Shown here piece by piece: positions 23,939 through 33,000 of a stretch of DNA of 64,000 nucleotides. The notes under the pieces are model-generated. The model worked only from the letters and a program-made list of their open reading frames with translations. It was not told where the DNA came from and did not search any database. Source of the stretch: Cladophialophora immunda (lineage: Eukaryota; Ascomycota; Eurotiomycetes; Chaetothyriales; Herpotrichiellaceae); contig NW_015622542.1 of NCBI RefSeq assembly GCF_000835495.1, positions 5,416,485 through 5,480,484 on the forward strand, read 5' to 3'. Positions within the stretch are counted from its first letter, which is position 1. Each line of letters starts with the position of its first letter. The position numbers and the translations under genes are program-made.

Positions 23939-25614
23939 CTACTTCTCCTCAACCTGGACCACCACGACCTTGTCACCACCATCAGCCTCTTGTTTCTTAA
24001 GCTCCTCTGTCTCTTCCTTGGCCAAGCGTGCTGCCTCCTTGTAGCTCATACCCTTGCCCGCGTGGTACTTGATCTTGAACATTCGGTCGACCTCTTCCAG
24101 GGACAGACCTTTAGTCTCGACGTAAAAGAACCAGACGAGCGGGAACCAGGCAAAGTTGAGCACGGCAAAGATGATGTAAAACCTCCAGGAGATGTTGGCG
24201 ATGGCGCTCGGGGTCATGATCACCACCACGTACACGAAAACCCAGTTCGTGACCATGGCAGCACTGTTGCCAATGCTGCGCATCCGCGACGAGTTGATCT
24301 CGGAGGGATACAAGAACGGAATGGCCAGATATGACAGCCCCTGCGATCAATCAGGAATGTCAGCGTTCGCACTTTGAGAGCGGGTTGGAATAGAAAGACG
24401 TGTCTTACGTAGAAGAGATGGTATCCAAACATGAACGACACGGCCATGGCGTAGCTGGCTTTTGTTCCGATGCCGAGACCGATGGTGGTAAGGGTAAAAC
24501 AGGTGCCGCACCCAATAGACCCAAATAGCATAAGAGGGACACGTCCGAAGCGATCAATCAGGAGCATGATCACGGAGCCCCAAACACAGAGAGAGATGAA
24601 GTCGATAGCCGACAAGATTAAGGCTAACCTGTTGCTGAACCCAAAGGATTTGGTCAGGATCACGGGGAAATAGTATACAACCTGGTGGCGCTCTACTGTT
24701 AGTATTGTGACTGGAGAGCCTGCCGACTTTGAGAGATAGCCGGAGGCGAGTTGGATTTGGAAGCTTACCACGTTGATGCCGCCCATCTGCTGAAAGACGG
24801 ACGTACCGGCGCCCAAGACAAGGCGGCGAAAGTTCTGTTGCTCTCCGCCTGAAAAGACTTCACGCCATCCAATAGCTCCACCGGCTTTCTCAGCAGCAAT
24901 AGCATCACTGATGATCTTCAACTCGATCTTGACCGACGTTTCTTCTCGGTCTTGAGCTGCAAGGCGAGCGAGTACAGTCTGGGCTTCGGCATGTCTCTCC
25001 TTGTAGCAAAGCCAGCGTGGAGATTCCACGGTGCAGGCGAGCAGCCCGAGCGTGACGAAGGCCCAGAAGCACTGCATAGCGATGGGAAAGCGCCAGCTGA
25101 CTTCGTTCGCGTAGATATAAGTCATTCCCAGATTGATCCAGCTGGTCAGGTCAATCCCGAAGATCACCATGACCATTTGAAGGGCGACCAGTTTGCCGCG
25201 GTGCTCTGCCTTGCTGGTCTCCGCCTGCCACATAGGCACGACGGCCGTGCTTTGCCCGATCCCCAGGCCGGCAACAACGCGGCCGACAATCATGTGCGGC
25301 AGGGAGAAGGAAGAGGCCTGCAACAGGCCTCCGACAATGACAAAGACGCACGACATGGCAATAGACTTGCGACGGCCCAATTTGTCGCCCAAGTAGATGG
25401 AGATGATGGCGCCGATAATGCACCCAATATCATAGGTCGACACAATCTGGCCTTGGATCGTGGCGTTGGGGTTTTGGAACTGGTGGGCGAACGTCGGATC
25501 GTTCAAGATGCCGCCAAAGACACCCTGATCCCAGCCGAAGAGCATAAATGAGAAGCCGCAGGTCATGGTGATGGCAATCGTAAGGGCGCGACCCTGGAGG
25601 GGGAATAGGGCCAT
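23939..25614 (-). CDS. MFS sugar transporter (hexose-type)
   Basis: Predicted 506-aa, 12-helix sugar porter. Exons are 25614..24769, 24681..24409 and 24340..23939. Intron 1 (87 bp, TACTAACAG branch site) is a multiple of three and contains no stop, so a naive reading would insert 29 spurious residues after GGINV. Sugar-porter hallmarks are GWDQGVFGG in TM1, GDKLGRR after TM2, VGRVVAGLGIG in TM4, VESPRWL, QQMGGINVVYYFP in TM7, DRFGRVPLM and VETKGLSLEEVDRMF at the C-terminus. It sits in the plasma membrane and probably imports a hexose, pentose or related polyol by proton symport. It is less similar to the transporter pair at 1-421 and 50255-52067 than those are to each other. Confidence 0.9.
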
Positions 25615-26200
25615 CTTTCAGACTCGTTTGGACCACCGAGTTGACCTTGGTATGAGGAAGCTTCAAAGGTGAGGAAGACGAGAGTTGTAGCGAGACACGC
25701 AAGAAAGGCTGACTTGAGTCCACGGTCTCAACTAGACAGGACAAACGCTCTGCCCATATACTCACGCGTATCACCATGGTGGTACTGTACCGTGCTGATA
25801 AGGCACCCACCGCTCTCTCCCCATGGGGAGCCCCATAAGAATCCACCGTTTGTTCAGACCCTCAAGAAACCCGGTTGTATCTTTCAGCTTCCACTTCGGT
25901 TGATCGGGGACACAACGATCCTTGATGGCATGTGGGCAATGCCGCGCAAAGGGTCTCCATCCTTCCCCAGCAGCAAAGCTAGAGAAGTGGTTGGTAGGAA
26001 TCATTCACATTGCTTGAACGGCCATGCACCCCAGTCGATAATAGGTAGGGTAACGGAGACTTTCCGTGCAGTAATGCGATGGTAACTCAAGTAACCGATC
26101 GCGGATTCTCCAGCTGTGAAAAAGTACAAACGTGTTTGATTTTGCTTCAACCGCGTAGTGTTGTTGTGTCAACATATGGTAGCAGCTGGGTCGACGATCC

Positions 26201-26210
26201 TTATAACCGG
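26201..26210 (-). promoter_or_regulatory. CCGGTTATAA element upstream of sugar transporter
   Basis: TTATAACCGG on the + strand. It lies about 590 bp upstream of the sugar transporter start and about 1 kb upstream of the epimerase-like gene. It matches the CGGYTATAWG pattern of other promoters in the island except at the last base. Confidence 0.35.
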
Positions 26211-26301
26211 AGGACGGTCATCAGCCCGACTATTAGGCTACTAGGAGCTGGCAGGCTGGATAAAGCCGATCAATGCCACATCCGAAGACACTGGGGACCG
26301 A

Positions 26302-26347
26302 GGGATTCGACTCCCGGACAAGGTGCAATGGGATTTGATTCCCGGAC
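26302..26347 (+). repeat. Two 18-bp direct repeats with CCCGG
   Basis: GGGATTCGACTCCCGGAC (26302-26319) and GGGATTTGATTCCCGGAC (26330-26347). They differ at two positions, both C/T, and are spaced 28 bp start to start. Each copy is itself an imperfect inverted repeat (GGGA...TCCC) followed by a CGG triplet. The position about 700 bp upstream of a transporter suggests a protein-binding site; function unproven. Confidence 0.5.
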
Positions 26348-27241
26348 CCCGCCAATCTCATACCCCGGAAATTCTCCGCAAGTGTTGCTCTGTTCCAGAC
26401 GCCGCTAAACCGCCTACAGTTGAAGCATCTTCGTGGCTCGCAGGGGCCCGACTCGCCTGAATATTGCTGTTGCTAGCTAGAGCCCTGCGTGTGAAATCTA
26501 TTGTTCGAAGTAGATTGCCAGAAAAAACCCGGTGTCTTTCTGGAACGTGAAAAGAGAATCCAAGCTTCTGGATCTCCCACGCTCCGCCCCCGGCAGTCTG
26601 CTATTCCGGCGTTACAGTCGTTCTCTTGGTCCAGGGGCGTCGATCGAGCCGATCCGAACGTTCATTCTGGTAGTGTTAGAAGCTGGTTTCCGTGGCAGGA
26701 GTTTAGGAGATATTCCTCTGTGCAAGGCACTATTTGTATATATGAACCGTCAGTAGTGTAGAAGAGAAAGATCAAAGGGAAGGGCAAGCAGTGGGAAACG
26801 AATTGAATATGATAACATAACCACTGCGGTGCCTCTGATCTGGATCCCGTCACATTGTACCTATAACGGGGATTGGTTCGGCGGTTTGGACTCTGGCAGG
26901 TAGTGAGACACATTTAGCCTGGCTGAAGCTGAAGACTCCGAGTTCAATACCTGCCGACCCGTGATACCAGGACTATTATGATCTGACCGCATTGGGATTG
27001 AAACCTCTCGGCGTCTGGACTTTATGTTCATGTATCTTCATTAACAGGCAGTGTCAAAGTGGGTATACAGTGACGCCCAGTGTCAAGAACATCACCGTAT
27101 GGTCTCGGCTCGGACCCCAAGAAATTCAAGCTTCGAGGGGTTTTTAATCGTGATGCAAACAGACTTTTGATCCAACCATCTCAGCAAGTTACAAGAAAAA
27201 CTGAGCCGTCCAACAACATAGCTTAACCCGCTGAAATCAGT

Positions 27242-28620
27242 ATGACAGTCAAAGTGTTTATGTAGGAGGCCGGCGAGTTGAATAACGGAAACTGCAAACG
27301 CTGACTGTGACCCAGCACGGGCGCCACGGGCTACATCGGTGGCGACACGCTTTATGCGCTCAACCAGAAACACCCAGACTGGGAATACTGTGAGTTGTCA
27401 GATTTCACAAGGCCTGTATTCTCCATCGCACACTCAATTCTATCTGTATCTTCTTGCAACGATCTAGGAGTTCCGGTTACTTTTTGAAGTTGGGTGGGAA
27501 ATCGAAAATGCTGACATCATCTGATAGGTGCTCTGATCAGGACGCAGGAGAAGGCAAACCAAGTCAAACAGCAGTACCCAAAGCTTCGCATCGTGCTGGG
27601 TGATCTGGAGGACTCGGTCGTGATCCAGGAGGAGAGTGCAAAGGCCGACATCGTCCTGCGTAAGTTCTGTACACGTTCACCAAATCGGATGGTGTTCTGA
27701 TCCGGGTTTCGCATTCAACAGACACTGCAGATGCATCGGATCACGAGGGCGCGGCGAGAGCCATTGCAGCCGGTCTCTCCGAAGGCCACACGCCATCTAG
27801 TCCTGGATTCTGGCTGCATACCGGCGGTACCGGTATCTTGACTCATGAAGACTCCAAAAACGATCGCTTGGGAGAGTGGTCGGCCAAGGAATACAACGAT
27901 CTCAGCGGGGTGGATGAGCTGACTCACCTTCCCGATGATGCGTTCCATCGCAATGTCGACAAGATCGTACTCGAAGCGGGAACCAAGTATGCCGACAGGG
28001 TCAAAACGGCGCTGGTCTGCCCGCCCACCATTTACGGTGAGTCTCTACCCGGCCGTTATATCTGAGTTCCGACTGGGACAGAGTGAACTAACTCGGTCCT
28101 TCTTGTTTTCCACCCAGGTGACGGCCGTGGCCCCATATCCGGGCGCTCTCGCCAGGTCTACGAGCTGACCAAGCTCATCTTACAAAAGGGGTACACGCCG
28201 ATCGTGGGCGCGGGAAAGGCGCGGTGGAATCACGTCCACGTCTACGATCTGGCCACTGCCTTTGTCCTCCTGGCCGAAGCGGCGGTGGCCAAGAACCTGT
28301 CCGACGAGATCTGGGGCGCCAAGGGCTACCATCTGTGCGAGAACGGCGAACATCTCTGGGCCGACCTGGCCAGGAAGATCTCGGCCATGGCCGCGGACAA
28401 GGGCTACATCCCCGCCAACCCGTCGGAGAAGCGACTTTCTAAAGACGAGGCTCTCGCGGTTGCAGGCTTCGAAGCTGTAAGTTGGGGCTTGAATTCAAGG
28501 GGGAAGGCGGAGCGATTGAGGAAGTTTCTGGCCTGGGAGCCCAAGGAGAAGAGTATTGAGGAGGAGGCCGGCGGTATACTGGAGGTGGAGAGGGCAAGAC
28601 TGCAGGGCAAGATGTCATAG
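27242..28620 (+). CDS. NAD(P)-dependent epimerase/dehydratase-like (extended SDR)
   Basis: Predicted 347-aa extended short-chain reductase. Exons are 27242-27261, 27316-27389, 27528-27659, 27722-28036 and 28118-28620, all phase-consistent. The 20-nt first exon supplies MTVKVFI and the second completes the Rossmann motif ITGATGYIGG (residues 7-16). Further landmarks are LGDLED, HTADASDHEGA, HTGGTGILTHED, CPPTIYG and a C-terminal region with HVHVYDLATAFVLLAEAA. The arrangement resembles fungal NAD-dependent epimerases / nucleoside-diphosphate-sugar epimerase-like proteins rather than a defined enzyme. A typical YxxxK is not obvious in the place expected, so it could be a reductase or a nucleotide-sensing relative. 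Confidence 0.83.
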
Positions 28621-29123
28621 CCCCAGCAACAAGCGGAACCAGAGGGAAATGTCCATTAGAGAAGGCAAGTGACTTATACATTGGTGCCATCTATAGGATA
28701 CGGCTATTCCCAACATGTCTTTCCAACTTATCCGTCATTTCCCCATGCTCAGGACCTGTGTGTGAGTACTAGGACAATTCAAGGTCCCTTTATGCGTCAG
28801 GACTAAGATAGACGTGTCCTTCCAGCAACAGCCAGAGCTTTGCTGTCCTCGTTGGCCGTTCTTGATCAATGCTTGGTAAAACAGTGTGATAAATACTCTT
28901 TACCCGCCAAGTAACACAACCCGTCCACGGAAAGCCGGCAGTGCCCGTTCAATAAGCCAGTAGGGCGCGAGAAACGAGCCAGGGAAGGGCCTCAGGCTCT
29001 GCATTCCACATCAAACGCGCGCTCTGAATCTCGGTGGTTAGACAGGGAGTGAGAGGGAAATGGCCTTCGCTCGAGTGGTGTTCTCTCCTTGTCGGCAGCA
29101 GCGGTGCAAAAACCGGCTCATCG

Positions 29124-29906
29124 TCACTCATAATGGGTGGATGCACCGCCATCCACCAACAGATATTGTCCAGTGACATATGAACTCAGGTCACTGGCGA
29201 AAAAGACGGCTGCTCCGGCGATATCCTCGGGAGTGCCGAGGCGGCCCAACGCGGCCTTGCTCGCCATTACCTCCCGCTGGTTGTTGTGGTCTAGGTGCGC
29301 CTTGTTCATTGTGGTCTCGATGGTACCGGGACAGATGCTGTTGAAGCGAATGCCGTGTCTACCCAGGGCACTCGCACAGGCGACGGTCATGCCCAGGATA
29401 GCCGCCTTAGTGGGCGCGTAGTGCGTCAAAGCCGACGAGCCCTGGACCGCGGTGATGGAGGCGATGGACACGACACTGCCCCCCGTCCCTTGGGCCACCA
29501 TCTGCCTCGTCGCCGCCTGCGTGAGCATGTACGCCGCCGTGAAGTTGACCGCCATGTGCCGCTCTAGGAGGGCCTGCGTCACGTCGTGGAAGTCGGAGAA
29601 CGTGCAGATGCCCGCGTTGTTGATCAGGACGTCAAGCCGGCCGAAACTGCCCACCGCCTCGGCCACCAGGTTCGCTGGAGTCTCGGGCAGGACCACGTCG
29701 CCGCTGAAAGAGGTGTGTCGAACCGTTGGATCGATTGCTCGTAGTTCAGCCTGCAGCGCGCTGATGTCAGAGGTCGTCTGCTCGGTCCCCAAGTGGTGCA
29801 ACACAAGACCGGCGCCTTGTCGAGCACATGCTATTGCCGTGGCTCGTCCGATACCCTGCGACGCCCCCGTGATAGCAATGACCTTGTTGCGCAAGATTCC
29901 GGCCAT
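29124..29906 (-). CDS. SDR, L-rhamnose/glucose 1-dehydrogenase-like
   Basis: Intronless 260-aa classical SDR. The start MAGILRNKVIAIT at 29906 is chosen over a 5'-extended frame because it aligns with the paralogue at 13794. Motifs: TGASQGIG cofactor site (about residues 12-19), NNAGIC, IVSIASI-type serine region (SVVSIASIT), active-site HYAPTK and the PGTIET stretch. The VDGG motif lies close to the C-terminus. The family resembles fungal NAD(P)-dependent L-rhamnose-1-dehydrogenase and bacterial glucose 1-dehydrogenase, which oxidise aldoses to lactones. Its active site is intact, unlike the frameshifted copy. It probably supplies the activity lost there if the two were redundant. Confidence 0.87.
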   Translation of the reverse strand: MAGILRNKVIAITGASQGIGRATAIACARQGAGLVLHHLGTEQTTSDISALQAELRAIDPTVRHTSFSGDVVLPETPANLVAEAVGSFGRLDVLINNAGICTFSDFHDVTQALLERHMAVNFTAAYMLTQAATRQMVAQGTGGSVVSIASITAVQGSSALTHYAPTKAAILGMTVACASALGRHGIRFNSICPGTIETTMNKAHLDHNNQREVMASKAALGRLGTPEDIAGAAVFFASDLSSYVTGQYLLVDGGASTHYE

Positions 29907-30428
29907 CCTGGTGGGTGGGCTGTATTGACCACTTTTGATACGAGGCAAAGAGATTGTGCCTCGGAAAGGTCAGCACTGGTAGAGTTGTAATCCCCAGGCT
30001 CCTGGAGGGCTTCGCATTGAAGTATACTCTAGACACCATGGCGATTGGCCGTCCGTGTTTCGAGGTGACAGCACAGATCGCTTTTCCTGACTTACACCAG
30101 CAAGGCCGTTTCTCCACCCGAGTTGCGGGCTAGACTACGGGTGGGAAGCATAAAGGCGAGAGTATTTCGGTTATAGCAAGTCTTTCCGGCCTCTAGCTTC
30201 GACCGTACTTACCAGTCGGGCTATCTTCAACATCACTGCAAGTGCTTGGTCATTCAGAGTCTGCGAGCTCTTGGGTTTAATCACTCCTAGGACTCAAACT
30301 TCGAGGCCAGGCCAGCAGACAGTGATCATCATCTGGGGAGAAGAAGCAAAACAGGTCATATACTCCGATCACGAAATGCCATTGACGAAAACATGCCTAG
30401 AACATATCCACGTCTGGCTGTCTGCCAA
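29907..30428. other. Intergenic region with one CGGTTATAG element
   Basis: Promoter side of the SDR at 29906 and 3' side of the transketolase at 30429. No gene seen. CGGTTATAG at 30168-30176, about 260 bp upstream of the SDR start, is a variant of the shared element. Confidence 0.4.
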
Positions 30429-32540
30429 CTACTTTAACAACCTCCATCTTCCTTTGCCCTTGCCTAATATGCTCGTGTCCAGCATCTTCTTCACCTTTCT
30501 GACAATGCCGGCATCGTCAATGCCAAACCTTCGAAAGTTTTCAATGCCCGCGCTAGAATACCCAAAGTCGTCCATCGCCACGCTCGCGGTGCAGAATCTT
30601 GCCCACATGCTACTAATATAGGCTTCGACGCTGACCACGTGTTCTGTGACCCCGAGCACTTCGTTTTGGTATGTCTCCGTTTGGTCTTCGAACAGGCTGA
30701 TGCACGGCATGCTGACCACCCGTGTCGAAATGCCATGCTGCTCTGTCAGCTGCTTCGCCGCCGCCACGGCGAATGGCAATTCCGAGCCGCAAGAAACGAG
30801 TGTGACATTGGCATCGTGATTCTCGACAACCACGTACCCGCCCCGAGCGACTTTGGTTCGATCTGTATTTGGCACCTTGATGATCGCTGGGTCCCTGGCC
30901 AGCGAGATGATAACCGACATATTTTTGGTCGCTGGCCCCAAAGCGGCCAGCCAAGCACCAACCACTTCCTCTGCATCCGAGGGTCGTATATACGCCAGGT
31001 GTGGCATTGCTCGGTACAAGGAGTCGAGCTCGACAGGCTGATGGGTCGGGCCGTTTTGGCCTTCGCCGATCGAGTCGTGAGTGGCCACATGGATGACTTT
31101 GAGGTGGCTGAGTGCACCCATACGCACACCAGGCGCTGCGTACAGGTAGAACATAAAGAAAGTCGCGGTTATGGGGATTATGGTGCCAGGATTGTAGGCT
31201 GCTAGTCCATTCGATATGGATGCCATGGCATGTTCGCGGATGCCGTACCGAATGACACGGCCCTCTGGGTGGACACCCGAGAAGATCCGAGAGGTCTGGT
31301 CGCCCATTTGATTGCTATTCCAAAGGTCGGCTCCGCCAGCGACGAGGTGAGGAACATGTGACATGAGGGCGTTAAAGACGGTACCGTTGAACTGTCGGGT
31401 GGCTTGGATGACATCGGGAATTTGAAGAGTGGAGAGGATAGTTTCATAGTCGACTTTGCCATTTATCCGGTCGGATAGGCGCTGGGCTTCAGTTGGGTAA
31501 GCCTTCCTGTAGGACGAGAGGAGAGCGTTCCAATCGTCTTCAATAGCTTGGCCCCTGGTGACACACCGAGAAAGGTACGCTTTTGTCTGTTCTGAGAGAG
31601 TATGTGTGGCTGAAACGCTGGGAGAAGCGTAGAGAGCAGCGTCCTCATCAGAATAAGTACCGTGATGCGATTTGAAAGTGCCGGCGGTGGACGTTCCGTA
31701 GCCGATAGTGGTGCGGATATTGATGAAGGTAGGTTTACCCTTTGTAGATCGGGCAAGCTTCAACGCTGAGACAATATCGTCTACCGAGCTATCGCCAGTG
31801 AAAACATCGATGACATTCCAGCCAATTGCGCGCATTTTGGCGTTGGTATCTTCGGACACAATCCAATCCAGGGGGCCATCACAGGTGACCTGATTGTTGT
31901 CGTAGCAAAGGACGAGGTTGTCAAGTTTAAGATGACCTGCAAGGGCCATAGCCTCTTGGGCCACTCCTTCCTGAATGCATCCATCGCCTGTAGTGCAGTA
32001 GATCCGAGAACGAACGACCTCATAGCCTGGCTTGTTAAAGGTCGCTGCTAGGTGTTTCGAAGCAATGGCGAGGCCCACTGCATTCGCAACTCCTTGACCG
32101 AGCGGGCCAGTAGTGACTTCGATGCCTGGAACATCGAGTTCTGGATGGCCATGGCAGAGGGTGGCCTTCCATTTGCCTGTGTCTGGGTCAACTGGTTTGG
32201 CAGAGCCGTACAACTTCACCTCATCCAACGTCATACTTGGATATCCGGTGACATGTAACATAGTGTAGATGAACATGGCAGCGTGGCCATTGGACAGCAC
32301 GAATCGATCGCGGTCGAACCATTCGGCGTTCTTTGGGTTGTATCTCATTGTATGGCGCCACAGCGCCACTCCCAGCGGCGCCATGCCAATCGCCGAGCCT
32401 CCATGGCCACCGCCATTCTGTCGACAAACATCGATGATGAACTTTCTCAGGTCTCGCACTGCTTGATCGTCGTCAGTCAAGACGGGGGTGGCAGTGACGC
32501 CGTTGGCTGCGCCGGAATGTCCGTTCGCGATGCTTGGCAT
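30429..32540 (-). CDS. Transketolase family enzyme (transketolase or dihydroxyacetone synthase type)
   Basis: Intronless 703-aa thiamine-diphosphate enzyme that moves two-carbon ketol units between sugars. The N-terminal pyrophosphate-binding domain shows GGGHGGSAIGMAP, SNGHAAMF, TGPLGQGVANAVG and the ThDP motif GDGCIQEGVAQEA...N from residue 185. The middle pyrimidine domain has RYGIREHAMASISNG with the catalytic glutamate, and HDSIGEGQNGPTHQP. The C-terminal domain contains the RVVSMPCISLFEDQ stretch. Length and core motifs suit both fungal transketolase and dihydroxyacetone synthase, and I cannot separate them by eye. The C-terminus RLLK is not a canonical peroxisomal SKL signal. It is divergent from BVMO-2 with 460 bp between starts, which suggests co-expression. 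Confidence 0.9.
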   Translation of the reverse strand: MPSIANGHSGAANGVTATPVLTDDDQAVRDLRKFIIDVCRQNGGGHGGSAIGMAPLGVALWRHTMRYNPKNAEWFDRDRFVLSNGHAAMFIYTMLHVTGYPSMTLDEVKLYGSAKPVDPDTGKWKATLCHGHPELDVPGIEVTTGPLGQGVANAVGLAIASKHLAATFNKPGYEVVRSRIYCTTGDGCIQEGVAQEAMALAGHLKLDNLVLCYDNNQVTCDGPLDWIVSEDTNAKMRAIGWNVIDVFTGDSSVDDIVSALKLARSTKGKPTFINIRTTIGYGTSTAGTFKSHHGTYSDEDAALYASPSVSATHTLSEQTKAYLSRCVTRGQAIEDDWNALLSSYRKAYPTEAQRLSDRINGKVDYETILSTLQIPDVIQATRQFNGTVFNALMSHVPHLVAGGADLWNSNQMGDQTSRIFSGVHPEGRVIRYGIREHAMASISNGLAAYNPGTIIPITATFFMFYLYAAPGVRMGALSHLKVIHVATHDSIGEGQNGPTHQPVELDSLYRAMPHLAYIRPSDAEEVVGAWLAALGPATKNMSVIISLARDPAIIKVPNTDRTKVARGGYVVVENHDANVTLVSCGSELPFAVAAAKQLTEQHGISTRVVSMPCISLFEDQTETYQNEVLGVTEHVVSVEAYISSMWARFCTASVAMDDFGYSSAGIENFRRFGIDDAGIVRKVKKMLDTSILGKGKGRWRLLK

Positions 32541-32800
32541 GTTTCTCGTCTATGCCTCCGCAGACAACGACCGACGACCGATCCGCCGCCCGCCTGGGTA
32601 TTGCACGCCATTATATCTGCAATGCTTCGGAACAGTCCTTCAAGCGGCGGACGGAGACAGCAGTCCTGCGTCTGTCGGGACTCACTCCTCGTTTATTTGG
32701 CCTCCCGAAATGGATTATGGGCGCCCGTTCCGTACAGAGGTCCACAGCATGCCGCCGGGAAGCTGTATGTGGTTATGGCCCGGGATTCTCAGTCCACCCT

Positions 32801-32810
32801 CATATAACCG
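32801..32810 (-). promoter_or_regulatory. CGGTTATATG element in transketolase/BVMO-2 divergent promoter
   Basis: CATATAACCG on the + strand, reading CGGTTATATG on the minus strand. It is about 260 bp from the transketolase ATG and about 190 bp from the BVMO-2 ATG. Similar placement relative to both genes is seen at 2341 and 13591. Confidence 0.45.
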
Positions 32811-33000
32811 GGTGTCGCCTTGGGTTCGAGCCATCGGCTAGGAGCTGACACTAGAGGCTACATGGACGAGTGGCAAGCCCTTTGCTGGTCGGATTTGATA
32901 TATTGTGAGAATTCGAAGTCTAGAAAAGTCGCTCTGGAATTCAGAATCTGTTGAGATAACTTGCGTCGAGCGCGAGGACCTGAGTCTACAAGCAGGCGCC

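Larger units (their letters stand above)
25615..27241. other. Gene-free stretch of about 1.6 kb, divergent promoter region
   Basis: This lies between the divergent starts of the sugar transporter (25614) and the epimerase-like gene (27242). No supported gene. It contains one CGGTTATAA-type element at 26201-26210 (TTATAACCGG on the + strand) and a pair of near-identical 18-bp repeats at 26302-26347, listed separately. Confidence 0.5.

Noticed and set aside
24682..24768. 29 in-frame codons inside the sugar transporter at 23939
   Set aside because: The segment begins GTAAGC, has TACTAACAG and ends CACCAG, and it interrupts the conserved GGINVVYYF motif. It is an intron of length divisible by three, not coding.
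26302..26347. tRNA-like TTCGA-containing stretch
   Set aside because: The GGATTCGACTCC piece recalls a T-arm, but no acceptor stem, D-arm or anticodon arm can be paired around it, and it is duplicated 28 bp away.
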